Shown here piece after piece: positions 48,501 through 58,905 of a stretch of 64,000 nt of DNA. The translations under genes were made by a program, and so were the position numbers. Each line of letters opens with the position of its first letter. Within the stretch, counting starts at the first letter, position 1. Below the pieces are notes generated by a model. It saw only the letters and a list, made by a program, of their open reading frames with translations, was not told the DNA's origin and ran no database searches. The stretch covers positions 930,001 through 994,000 of the forward strand of contig OZ025782.1 in assembly GCA_964019425.1 (NCBI GenBank). Direction: 5' to 3'. This DNA is from Flectonema sp. DT1601. Taxonomy: Eukaryota; Euglenozoa; Diplonemea; Diplonemida; Diplonemidae.

Positions 48501-49353
48501 CTCACTCGAGTCATATTGTGTGCATTCTGAAGTACAACAAAAGTACAAAACATCCAACAATCAGTTCTATTCTATAGTGAAATATCCATCTTGTGATAAA
48601 AGGGTCTCATTTTAGTAACATTCACTGACTTCAAAAAAAAAAGAACCAAAAGTATTTCAAAAAAAATGTTCGGATTGACGAAGACAAAAAAAAATTTGTT
48701 TTTTAAAAAAAAAAAAGTTTGATTTCTCTTCTTTTACGCGTCTCAATAACTCTAATTGGTTGGATGGCATTCAAATGCCCTGCGGAGACCGGCGGCAGAA
48801 ATTAGTAACCGCCATAATAAAACAGAAGAACAAAACCTGAAAATTAAAACGACATAAACCAACCAGTAATTCGATTAAGTGTTCGGAGGAAAAAGTTATT
48901 CTTCTCTCGTGGAATATTTCAGGACTTCCTCAGCGAGCTATTTTCTAAAATATATAAAAGGAAGCCGAAGGGAAATGAAAATAAATTTGTTCAAAATCTA
49001 CATTTCTTTTTCCTTCTTCATTCTCCTTGCCTTGCTCCCTCTGCTTTATTGTCAACAGAGGGAATGCAAAGACTCAACAAACGAAGTACCGAATACCTAA
49101 AAAAATTAACCCCCGGTAGGTATTAAATTATTCTAAGTCAATACGTTGTGAAGGTGATTAGTCATCAGTGTGCACTATGTTATTTACTTCCTGAAATACG
49201 ACCATCTGAAGACAAACAAAAAAAAAAAAAAAAACATATTGATTAATATCTCTGTAACGAGTTTCAATTTGTTTGCGAGCAGCCAAACAGTCGGAAGTAC
49301 TTTTTTAGAGATCGCATGGCAGGGAATACCAATAGATAAATATAATTTATTAA
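48501..49353. other. spacer with possible small plus-strand gene
   Basis: It contains A/T homopolymers and the short plus-strand ORF described at 48975-49100. Otherwise nothing is recognisable; the right end is the 3' flank of the Ca2+ ATPase gene. Confidence 0.5.
48975..49100 (+). CDS. possible 41-residue secreted peptide
   Basis: The translation begins MKINLFKIYISFSFFILLAL and continues to LLYCQQRECKDST before a stop. This is a basic N-terminus, a long hydrophobic core and a small polar remainder, as in a signal peptide with a short mature part. ATATATAAAAGG lies about 25 bases upstream of the ATG, a TATA-like placement. The ORF is short, lies in AT-rich DNA where hydrophobic ORFs arise by chance, and is on the otherwise unused strand. 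Confidence 0.2.
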   Translation: MKINLFKIYISFSFFILLALLPLLYCQQRECKDSTNEVPNT

Positions 49354-52227
49354 TTAAACCTTTAATGGTGATAATCGCTTTACACTGCACCTTCGTCGGT
49401 TTCTAAATAACAAATAACGAATGAATACACCCACTGGGATACTTCCACAGCTGAGAGTTAAGCACTTGCACCACATTGACCAAGGAAGTGGAACTACCCC
49501 AAAGAAGATACCTCCGTAGTTTATTATCATTACCTGTTGGTGGTGTTGTTTTGAATGAGGAAGTTAAAATAAAACAATCTCCTGTTTGAATAAAGAACAC
49601 ACCTGAGAAGCAGCTATTACAAATGCGATAATCACGAGGATGTGAGAGTGGTGCAGGTCAGTAAAAATATTGAGATCTACTCCCAGAATACGAGCGTTAA
49701 AAAAGTTAAAGACCTGCATCAACACAAACGTATTAAATACAACAGTGAGATGGATATCAGAAAAGTACTCCGCCTGTAACCAAGAGTGTCCTCTGAGTAG
49801 CAAGAACAGACAAACATGAAGCTGATAGCTACCGTGTCCAATAATAAATCCCCACATATTACGAGAGATTATCGGTGAGTCCTTCGGTACAGGAGGTTCT
49901 TTAATTAACTTTGGTGACGGCAGTTCCGTAGCCAGACCAAGAGCAGCAAGACTGTCCATAATTAAGTTAAGCCACAGAAGTTGAACTGGTTTCAAAGGAG
50001 AAAGGTTTGACTCACTGAAGAAGGCACCAGCTACAGCGATGGCACACGCAGCTCCATTAACAGTCAGTTGGAATTGAATGAACTTCTTAATGTTGCTGTT
50101 GACGTTTCTACCCCACAGGATTGCCTTAGCGACTCCAACGAAATTATCATCCGTCAGAATGATGTCGGAGGCTGCTTTGGCTACTTCAGTACCAGAGTTC
50201 ATTGCAAAACCGACATCTGCGCACTTCAGTGCTGGGCCATCATTGGTTCCATCACCAGTAACAGCAACAACTTGTAAGGGATCGTATTTCAGAGTCTCAA
50301 CAAGTATTTTCTTATCTAAAGGTGTAGCTCTCGCTAGTACTACGAGTGATGATAAAATATCTCGTCGACACTCATCCGTCATTGCTCGGAATTCTCGTCC
50401 ATCCATTGCCATTCCAATGCCGTGTTCATAAATTCCACACTTGGTAGCCACAGCTGTGGCACTAATCTTATTATCACCAGTGACCATCATAACTTTAACA
50501 CCTGCTTCTTTACATTGTTCAATAGCTCCGCGTACTTCTGGTCGAATTGGTTCTTCGATTCCAACAAGAGCTAAGAAAGTAGACTCGTCAACGTTAAAGT
50601 CTTCCTCGTTGTAGGAAGATGATTTACTCATAGCAACAGAGATAGTACGAAGACCATTCTCAGCGTATCCATTCAAAGCTCTTTCAATTTGTTTACGAAC
50701 TTCATCTGAAATTCTTTCAACACTTCCATTTGATGTCATCCAGTGAGAACACTTTTCTAAAACCATTTCTGATGCCCCTTTTGTGTATAATGTCGATCCT
50801 AAGTTAGATCTTGATGTGTGTTTCCCAAGTACTCTGTCAGCTATTCTTGTACAGGACATTTTACGAGCTGATGTGAACTGCAATCGAGAGTACTCATTTT
50901 GGATATCACTCCACTCGACGAAGTGTCCCAAACATTTTGTCATATTTACGAGAGTGATGGCCGTCTTATTAAATTCTTCGATACTTGAGAAACAGATCGC
51001 CCTGCAGATTTCAGAAAGATGATGTTCTGCGATGTGACCTTTGATGTTACCACTTTGTCTGATGTCCAAATGATTACCAGCGACCCATATTTGTGTTGCA
51101 TTCATATCATTTGTTGTTAAAGTACCAGTCTTGTCACTACAAATACACGTCGCTCCTCCCATTGTCTCACACGCTGATAAGTGACGTACGAGATTCTTGT
51201 CTTCCAACATCTGATGCATTGAGTACGCTAATGAGATTGTTACCGACAGCGGTAATCCTTCTGGAACAGCAACTACGACAATAGCAACCGCAGTAGTTAA
51301 CATCTCCCAATATTTCATAAATGAAAACTTCTGTCCATCAATCGCAAATAGAAAATAAGTCTCCTTGACGGCCAATATAATAAATGTCAGCGTCGCAGCG
51401 ACAATACCGAACTTCCCAATTGTGTCCGCAAGGTCTTCAAGTTTTTCCTGCAAAGGAGTTGGTTTCTTCTTCGCACGAGTAGCGATAGCGATGGATCCCG
51501 AGAAGGATAAAACACCAACAGCGACTACGAGAGCAATTCCATTTCCTTCTATTTGAGAGGTTCCACTAATAAGAAATGGGTCGCTGTGACCTTTTGAAAT
51601 CTCATCCGGCTCACCCGTTATGTCTGACTCGTCGAATACAACTCCAGTGCCGCGGACTAGAACGCAGTCAGCGGAACAGCGATCACCCGGATTTATATGG
51701 AGAAGGTCTCCTACAACTATTTCAGAACTGTGAATAGTTTCCCTTCCACCTGATCTAGTAACTGTTATATGTTTATCATATTCTGTATTAGTGTGAAGTT
51801 CAGCAAACTTTTCTTGTTTTTTGAAATCATTTATCGCCGTTACAAAAATAACAATTCCGACACTAACTAAGATGGCAGCTCCCTCAACCCAACCAGTCGC
51901 GTACTCAACGACACCTGTCCGTGGGTCTGGTGTAGTCATTCCCAAGACGAGTGATAGAATGGCTGCTCCGATTAATATTAACATCGTTTTGTCATTTGCT
52001 GCATCCTTCATAAACTCATAGAGAGTCATCCTCTCTGGTGGTGGTAATTCATTTATTCCATACCTCATCCTTCTCATGTCAGTTTGTTCTCCAGCACTAA
52101 TTCCTTCTTCTAGAGATGATCCTAATGCACTCGCAATCCCTTCTGGTCCTCCTAACTTTTCAAGGACTTCGTATTCCTTGTTTCCTACCATGTCTCGAAG
52201 GGTCTCCCCATCAATATAAAAAGTCAT
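49354..52227 (-). CDS. P-type Ca2+ ATPase, PMCA-like (type IIB)
   Basis: The exons are 52227-49603 and 49533-49354, separated by a 69-nt intron (GTGTGT...CAACAG), giving 934 residues. Visible motifs are VVAVPEGLPLSVTISLAYSM (M4 calcium site), the phosphorylation loop CSDKTGTLTTNDM, the hinge VTGDGTNDGPALKCADVGFAM, and M5-M6 with LLWLNLIMDSLAALGLATE. Eight to ten membrane helices are present. PEGLPL, rather than PEGLPA, marks the plasma-membrane or vacuolar IIB class. The second exon restores the family ending (VMIINYGGIFFGVVPLPWSMW), which the first exon alone lacks. The C-terminal tail is short and basic (RNRRRCSVKRL), and no long calmodulin-binding extension is visible. It pumps Ca2+ out of the cytosol using ATP. 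Confidence 0.95.
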
Positions 52228-52950
52228 CTTTTCGATGAGGGGAGAGTAGCTGTTGGTAGAACAGAAGATTATTTTTCAATGAGATCACACCACTACACTA
52301 CTCGTAATGTCTCCTGATGTAAGAAAGTTAAGAATATTTATTACTAATTAACTACTTCATCAACTCGATGCACAAAATGGGAGAAATCTTTTCTTCAATC
52401 GAATATCTTACAAAACACAAGAACACCAGAGGGAGGGGAAAAGTGGTTAATTAATTTATTCGACGTAAAATATATATATTGGACCATTGCCAGCAGTTGA
52501 CATCTTATTAATGAAATAGTAACAACAATGAGTGTTTACTCCTTTTTGAGGTAACTACTGGTCTTCCAGAGTATACTCATCAGATACTACTCATCAGTAT
52601 TCCGTAGAATTAAAGTAGTCTTCGTTGTTGGTACTCATTCAGGAGGATGGGGGAAGGAAGAGAGCAAAATATGAAGCCTCGGCGAGAAAAGTTCTTCCAA
52701 CCGATGAAGATAACAAAACATAAAATAATCTTTATTAAAAACAAAATCAATACATTTCCAACAACGAAGAACTTCGTTTATTTTTGTGCTTTCAATTAAA
52801 CACACGAACTATCCGACGCAAGTCTGATTGCCATCCGTCGACAAAACTTAATGAAGATGGGAAACACTCATGACTTGTACTCTGATGAGCATCAGTTGAG
52901 GTCTATGAAGTCGCAGACGTATCAAATAATACGACACTCGCAATCATCTT
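52228..52950. other. spacer, no gene seen
   Basis: AT-rich. It must contain the Ca2+ ATPase promoter and the 3' end of the GPCR transcript. No RNA gene or convincing ORF. Confidence 0.55.
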
Positions 52951-53961
52951 CTAATCATCAGCACTCGGTTGTAACGACACTTCAACAAAAGAATTATCAG
53001 TCGGAGGCTTCTCTGACATCCCAACAGGAGGAGGTGAATATGTACTCTCAAGTTGATTAGATTTGTCAGGTATTGCAACAGGACCATCATCACTGAGTTC
53101 ATGTTCTAATGATGCTCGTCTAGTCATCTCTGTTGGAGGAGGATCAACTGTTGTCTCAGAGTATGATTTACATTTCATCCATGAGGCTAGTCGAGGATAC
53201 AGTGCTTGCATAGGATCAGTTCCGTAAACAATCGCATTAAACAACCCGAGTGACCTTCCGAATATAATATGAAGAACTTCAAAAGCAAACACATCTTCAC
53301 CAGCAGCCTGAACAATTCGATTTACAGTTCCAGGAAGCCAGGCTAATATTAACACAGCTGGGTATAAATGAAGACGATGAAGACGAGAAGAGGTGCTATT
53401 TACAGGACCGTGATGTTGTACTACAACTTTCTTATATTCATGAATTATTAATGCATACACGATTGCATTGAAAACTACAACAAACCAAAGAGGAAGATAG
53501 AAATAAAGTAATCTCTGTCCCTCATCTTTTACCCAACAGAGTCCAGATCCGGCATCTCCGTAGTCATTTTTAAACGCTCCGATTATGGCAGTGAGGAGGG
53601 GTAGTCCCCAACTGAAAACAAAATAACTCGGGAAATATGCATCGCCTTTCTTACCGAATTTGTATGACAGGAATATAGTTATAGACAACGAAACAGATAT
53701 ACATGCTGACCAGAATATGGGAACTAAGTCCACCCAAGTCGTTAAGAATCCAATTACTTTACATCCAACAGTGTCTCCAACTGGGACTGCTAGGCTGACT
53801 AAACTAACAATGTCAGATACGATATCAGCAATCGACAACCATATTAATAATTTAATATTTCCTCCAAATCTCAAATATGAAAACAATATCAGGGCTGAAC
53901 CAGCAAGCGAAGCAGTAGCACTGACAGCCAACACCGACTTTAAAACATACGTTTCCGACAT
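52951..53961 (-). CDS. CAR-like (cAMP-receptor family) 7TM receptor
   Basis: The product is 336 residues from the ATG at 53961; an upstream in-frame ATG at 54027 would add 22 residues crossing a poly-lysine run and is less likely. Seven hydrophobic helices are visible between about 8 and 265. Family marks are LLIWLSIADIVSDI (TM2), WVDLVPIFWSACISVSLSI (TM3), FVFSWGLPLLTAIIGAF (TM4) with the following Trp/Cys loop GLCWVK, and LAWLPGTVNRI in TM6, as in Dictyostelium cAR/GPR157-like receptors. The cytosolic tail is Ser/Thr/Pro-rich, with likely phosphorylation sites. It would couple to heterotrimeric G proteins at the plasma membrane; the ligand is unknown. The stop is TAG. Confidence 0.85.
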   Translation of the reverse strand: MSETYVLKSVLAVSATASLAGSALILFSYLRFGGNIKLLIWLSIADIVSDIVSLVSLAVPVGDTVGCKVIGFLTTWVDLVPIFWSACISVSLSITIFLSYKFGKKGDAYFPSYFVFSWGLPLLTAIIGAFKNDYGDAGSGLCWVKDEGQRLLYFYLPLWFVVVFNAIVYALIIHEYKKVVVQHHGPVNSTSSRLHRLHLYPAVLILAWLPGTVNRIVQAAGEDVFAFEVLHIIFGRSLGLFNAIVYGTDPMQALYPRLASWMKCKSYSETTVDPPPTEMTRRASLEHELSDDGPVAIPDKSNQLESTYSPPPVGMSEKPPTDNSFVEVSLQPSADD

Positions 53962-54142
53962 CTTTCTATTTTTACCTTTTTTTTTTTTTTTTGAATAATA
54001 TTTTAAACAAAAGTAAGAAAGTACCATCCAACTAAATATTTTAAATTATAAATATCGTTAATTACTTTTAGCAAGCTGAGAGGTAAACGTAGAAACGAAT
54101 AGAACAGCAGCTGATCTAATATAAATATTTCTACTCCAACTC

Positions 54143-55537
54143 TCAACTTAGAAATTCATTTGAAGGAAAATAACAAAAGTTATTCAACGGATCCAACGGG
54201 AGTGTGTGTGAGGTCGTAAAACCAACAGCTGGTGGTAATCCGAGAGTTGATCGAGAAATAGTATTGGAATCTCTAATGAGTGTCTCACTCACATAAACAG
54301 AACAAAGATACGGATTCTGAAGTAACAACACCCGAAGAGAATTAACAACATTCGGAATATCAATTATCGGATTGTGAGACAGACTCAGACAAGTTAAGCT
54401 ACGAGTTGCATTCTTACCCGACAGCAATTCTAATATTGACACTAAGGCGTTATTATGAATACATAAATCATCTAAAACTAGAGTCTGAAGTCTTTTGTAT
54501 TCTCTAAGTGAATATACTACTTCAACAACACCCGACTCAGACAAACCAGTTCCAGCTAATGATAAATACTTTAAAGGAATCTCACAAGATCTCATAAACG
54601 TATCTGACAGCGTCGTACTATCTAAACAACAATTGTTATCAAGAGAAAGGAATCCCAACGAGTGATTGTTTTGAATGAAATCACAGACAGCCTGACAGCT
54701 GTCAATTGTAAGACCAGTCTCAGCGACATTTAAATAAATAAACCTTTCACTGATTGTAAAGATCTCTGCCATGGCATCTCCAACAACATTGTGACTGACA
54801 TTTAATGAGATCAGAGGTAAGTTTTGACTTCTGCAGCTGTTACACAACACCGACACATCAGCTGCAGAGATATTGCAATTTGATAAATTTAGTTCAGTTA
54901 GTGACTTCGAATACAATAACTTCCCAACCAACTCATGTGGATTTGCGAACGGGTTTCCTGACACAACAAGAATACTCAAAGCTTCACAATTTAGAATTAT
55001 CTCTCCAACTTCTTTTGAATTATCACATCTGCTATTCGATAAATTAATACATCTCAAAGATGAGTGTTTTGATAAACTGAGAAGTAATGACTTACACCAT
55101 CCCGTATTAGTATTAGATAAATCAACACTAGTGAGTGTGTTATTTCTGTATAAATATCTTGATATTGATTCAGCTGTTTGAGAAAGGTCGTTACCACTGA
55201 GGTCTAGTTCTTTAAGGTAATTATTACCTCCGATAAACATCGCAACTTGACCTTCGTAGTCAGTTATTCCACAGCTAGCTATTGATAACTTTCTGATTAT
55301 TGGATTGATTCTCATCGCTTGAAATAGTAATCTCTGAGCTGTCCCTCCGAGTTTTGTTTCTTTCAGTGACAGCTCTCTCAGCTTCGAATCTCTCTTTAAC
55401 AGTATTCTCGCTAGATTATTCGCTGCTGCATCGCTCAGTTGACAATTTCCTAAATTCAGTATTTCTATTTCAGAGTGTGCCACGTTCTCCAGTTGAAGAG
55501 GTGTTATTTCAACATCTCTGAAAGTTATTTCACTCAT
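54143..55537 (-). CDS. leucine-rich repeat protein (RNI-like)
   Basis: The 464-residue product is built almost wholly of LRRs of about 28 residues (for example IEILNLGNCQLSDAAANNLA, LKELDLSGNDLSQTAESISR, LTELNLSNCNISAADVSVL). The repeat form is that of ribonuclease-inhibitor/NLRC-type proteins: LxxLxLxxNxL followed by a helix. No nucleotide-binding, kinase or F-box domain, signal peptide or membrane helix is visible. It most likely acts as a cytosolic protein-binding scaffold; the partner is unknown. The ORF is intact from ATG to TGA without a needed intron. Confidence 0.85.
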   Translation of the reverse strand: MSEITFRDVEITPLQLENVAHSEIEILNLGNCQLSDAAANNLARILLKRDSKLRELSLKETKLGGTAQRLLFQAMRINPIIRKLSIASCGITDYEGQVAMFIGGNNYLKELDLSGNDLSQTAESISRYLYRNNTLTSVDLSNTNTGWCKSLLLSLSKHSSLRCINLSNSRCDNSKEVGEIILNCEALSILVVSGNPFANPHELVGKLLYSKSLTELNLSNCNISAADVSVLCNSCRSQNLPLISLNVSHNVVGDAMAEIFTISERFIYLNVAETGLTIDSCQAVCDFIQNNHSLGFLSLDNNCCLDSTTLSDTFMRSCEIPLKYLSLAGTGLSESGVVEVVYSLREYKRLQTLVLDDLCIHNNALVSILELLSGKNATRSLTCLSLSHNPIIDIPNVVNSLRVLLLQNPYLCSVYVSETLIRDSNTISRSTLGLPPAVGFTTSHTLPLDPLNNFCYFPSNEFLS

Positions 55538-55826
55538 CGACTATCTCACTTACCATTCTGTAGGTCGTTATTAATGTTTTGCTGTTGAAGAACAAATTAA
55601 AACTGTTTGTTTCTAAACTAACTAAAACTTTAAACGAGACGAACGCAATGTCAGTCTCAAAGCAGAAAGAGGATAGTAACCTGCCAGAGTGAGTGCTTCA
55701 TCGTAATCTAACTTACGAATCAAAAAAGCTACTCGGGGAAAGACTTCTTCAGCGAATGGATAGAACTGTGAAGTTAAATAAAATCTCAGCAGACACCTCA
55801 TTATAGTGCTGTACCCCATCAACAGT

Positions 55827-57113
55827 TCAGTGACTGTGGTTGTTACAGCTCCCACAACTCGGTGCCTCTTGTTTGAAATTCGGGTATTCCTTGGAGCGGG
55901 GAGGACACCAACCACGTCCTTGCGATTGCACATTTCGTTTCGTGTATTTTTTAAAGATACCAAAATCTCTGTCATGTGTGAATGACAAACAAACTTCATC
56001 AGGTGGGGAAGACTCAGCTTCATAAGGAGGTGATGTGTATTGTTCTGAGAGTCTGAATTCTGTTGAACGCATCCAAATAATTAGATTCTGTCGCTCACCA
56101 GAAGTGATGTCATCAGCTCCGTGACGAAGTCTTCCCAAATGAATTAGACATCTCCCAACTCTGTGGTGGATTCTATTTGACGACTTGCGGTGATCAGAGT
56201 GTCCCATAAATCCACAGAACTGTAATCCTGAACCTTCAAAATGTTTACCTAAACATACATTAATAGTAATGTCACTGTCATCTGTGTGCATGTCAAGACC
56301 TAAATCTAGTCCTTCGCGATATTTTATTGTAAAGACATGAGAAGCGTCAACAGTATCAGCGATCTCACCAAATAATTGTCGAACAACAGGAACCAAGTAA
56401 CCCTCAACAAAATGATTAAGTGCAGGACCCAGACCTATAAGTCCCAACACGACTCCATAGTTGTTCATTGTGTTAGGTCTTGTTACGTTAATATTTGAGG
56501 AGTCGATGTTTTCAAGTTCTTCAAGTAGGATATCACAAAAATCTTTTTTCAGTAAAGGACAACTCCAAACCTTACCAGGAATCTCTTCTCTAATTATTGA
56601 TTTAATATTATTATCTTTCATTGCAGCGACTAACTCACTGTCTAAACAATTAGAACTGAAACCATTAGTGTCACCAGGGACATATAACTGTTTATGTTTT
56701 CTTAAAGATTCATACTCGTTTCCTTGTGACATCACTGCTAGGTGTGTGTTTGCTTGTGGGTTGTTACTTCTTTTAGTAACGGTTCTGACACCAACTTGTA
56801 TAAGTGAAATAATTGTTTTAAACTGACCAGGAATAATTCCGTCGTCATCCAGATCGCTGTGAATGATTGGAGTGACAAAGGCTCCTCTAATCGCTTCGTT
56901 ATTTGTTATCTTTGCGTTAAGTGTGTGAATTCCAGCATACGCTCCTTCTCCTTTAATGTGGACTCTTATCATGTAAGATGATTCTTCGTCGATAACCTTT
57001 TCATATATGCCTCTGTCATTCGTCGCGTAGCTTATCTTCCTCGGAGGGTCAATGCCAATCACTCCAGAAATTCGACCAATCTCTGGAAGTTGTCTTTTTA
57101 TTAATGAGAGCAT
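55827..57113 (-). CDS. 2-oxoglutarate/Fe(II) dioxygenase, prolyl-hydroxylase-like
   Basis: The product has 428 residues. The C-terminal half has the double-stranded beta-helix signature: iron ligands H276 and D278 in MHTDDSDITINVCLG, H331 in RHGADDITSGER, and R341 ten residues later as the likely 2OG-carboxylate ligand. The pattern and a closing Cys-rich tail (WCPP...CGSC) resemble the PKHD-type hydroxylases related to plant uncharacterised 2OG oxygenases. The N-terminal 200 residues have no recognised domain. It would hydroxylate a protein or small molecule using O2 and 2-oxoglutarate; prolyl substrate is only a guess. No signal peptide is seen, so direct action on the secreted proline-rich protein at 36328-44234 is unlikely without one. 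Confidence 0.8.
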   Translation of the reverse strand: MLSLIKRQLPEIGRISGVIGIDPPRKISYATNDRGIYEKVIDEESSYMIRVHIKGEGAYAGIHTLNAKITNNEAIRGAFVTPIIHSDLDDDGIIPGQFKTIISLIQVGVRTVTKRSNNPQANTHLAVMSQGNEYESLRKHKQLYVPGDTNGFSSNCLDSELVAAMKDNNIKSIIREEIPGKVWSCPLLKKDFCDILLEELENIDSSNINVTRPNTMNNYGVVLGLIGLGPALNHFVEGYLVPVVRQLFGEIADTVDASHVFTIKYREGLDLGLDMHTDDSDITINVCLGKHFEGSGLQFCGFMGHSDHRKSSNRIHHRVGRCLIHLGRLRHGADDITSGERQNLIIWMRSTEFRLSEQYTSPPYEAESSPPDEVCLSFTHDRDFGIFKKYTKRNVQSQGRGWCPPRSKEYPNFKQEAPSCGSCNNHSH

Positions 57114-58179
57114 GTTTATAAAATCTGAATTAAATAAAATAAAAAAAGTAAAATAAAAAATATAAAATAAAAAAAACTAAATATTCATCATTTCATTGAG
57201 ATAGTTGTGTGTGTTGCTTTGTAATACCTACAAAGAGTGAAGTAATCTTCTTTTCAAAAAAAACACAATTAAGATTAACACAAAAAAAATGAAATATCTG
57301 ACAAAGACAAGACTAAGTCCTCGCAAAAAGGTTCGTTGTAGGTGTTCGTTTATCTTGTTGAGAACACGACTGATACGGAACTAGATCACGTGGGGTCTTG
57401 AAGACGAGAATTGCAACTCGTTCAGGTTCGAGGCACACAAAGCTGGATTTGTTTATTATAGTGACCTCTGAACAGTAGAAGTTACTGAAGAAGGTGTTTT
57501 TGTTTTTTTTTATTTAAAAAAAAAGGGTTGCCAAGGACATGACATAAATCTTAATATTTCCTTTGCACATTATTGACATGTAGGGGTCAAAAGTAAATAC
57601 CAAAATCTGAGAGGAAAACGGAATCGAAAATGTATTTAAAAAAAAAAAAAAATAAAGAATAAGGTAAGAGTGCAAAAGAAAGTTTTAAAAACCTTATTGA
57701 GAGATTTGGTGCTGCAAGCAGAATAAAAGAAATAACAGTGAAAAGTATTAATAATTGTTGGATAAAAAGCAACTTTGGTATGAAACAAGTGCTCCAAATA
57801 AAACGAATACAAAAAAGAAAATCTTCCCAAAACACATACGTTGTTCTGCCCGTTCCATTTACCTTATACCGTCCCTCATCAGGAAGTGGGGACTTCGTTA
57901 CAGTTAATTTTAATAAGACAGATTTAACAACGATTCTATTTTTAAAAGAAAGGAAAAAAAAAATTAGTTAGTTTTGTTTTATAAAACACTCCAAAGAGGT
58001 CAATTCGCAGTATTAAAAGAAACACATCCATAGCCGAAGACTTATCAGTACAGGTTTGATTATATAGCTTCAAGGCTTAAAAAAAAAGGGACGTAATTTA
58101 ATTTTTAAAAAAAAGTTTTTATGGGGAATAGGCAATTTTTCAGCTTTTCCATCTGATATAATTTATAAATAAATATTTC

Positions 58180-58181
<2 letters not shown>

Positions 58182-58220
<39 letters not shown>
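58182..58220. repeat. poly-T tract (39 T)
   Basis: The longest homopolymer in the window, in a spacer without genes. It could be the tail of an old retroposed sequence, but no element could be defined beside it. Confidence 0.9.
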
Positions 58221-58221
<1 letters not shown>

Positions 58222-58439
58222 TCACCAACATAATGCACAACAAAAAAAAAAAATGAAATAAATAAATAAAAATTAGTCAGCTGTTCCACTTTTACAGTAG
58301 AACGAAGCTTTCTTAATCTTTAGCAAGTCAGGTTTATCAACGGTTCTATTTTCTTAATGTCCCTCTGATAGGTGTTGCTCATATTTATTTTATTTTTTTG
58401 AGATGGTTTTTTAGTTAGTCATAGGGTAGGGTTATCAAA

Positions 58440-58700
58440 TAAATAAATAATGCTTGGGTTTCGGGCTAAAAAAATGAAAAAAAAAATCTTTCTTCCGATA
58501 AAGTGGTCGCTACGACGCAACAGTAACGGAAGTACTTAACTCGTACCTTAAGACACGACTGATGAAGTAGAGTTAGAATATGAGTTTGTTCCGTATAACC
58601 CCATTAGAATACGTAGTTTCAGGAGCCTTAATCTTATACTACTTGTCCCTCTTTAGGTCAATCAGTAAGTTCCGGGACTTTCGGTCCCCAGTTTATTTAT
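58440..58700. repeat. dispersed repeat, second copy
   Basis: It shares ordered blocks with 19487-19760: AATAATGNTTGG, TTTCGGGCTAAA, then TACGTAGTTTCAGG, TTAATCTTAT and TAAGTTCCGG. About 150 intervening bases are diverged. Confidence 0.55.
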
Positions 58701-58849
58701 AAACGGATTAATCAATAGTCTATTTCAAAAGAATTGATTTTCTGATGTCCATCGGAGACGGGCTATCATATATTTGCTTTTGATAGTTAGCAATAATGGT
58801 CAAAAGAAGAGGAGAGGGCGGGAAAATTCAATCGAATGCAAAAGTTCGT

Positions 58850-58905
58850 AGGACAACAAACAAATAATGGTTGGTTTCGGGCTAAAATTAAAAAAATCTT
58901 TCTTC
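58850..58905. repeat. dispersed repeat, left-end fragment
   Basis: ACAACAAACAAATAATGG, then TTGG, then TTTCGGGCTAAAATTAAAAA match 19491-19546 closely. The right half of the repeat does not follow. Confidence 0.6.

Noticed and set aside
49582-49602. 21-nt in-frame intron (GTGTGT to AAACAG) in the Ca2+ ATPase gene
   Set aside because: It would end the protein seven residues later without the family's C-terminal helices. The 69-nt choice ending at 49534 restores the known PMCA-like ending and fits other intron lengths here.
55622-56023. Separate ORF overlapping the 3' part of the 2OG oxygenase gene in another frame
   Set aside because: The oxygenase frame already ends with a plausible Cys-rich family tail. 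The overlapping frame has no start of its own and no recognised domain.
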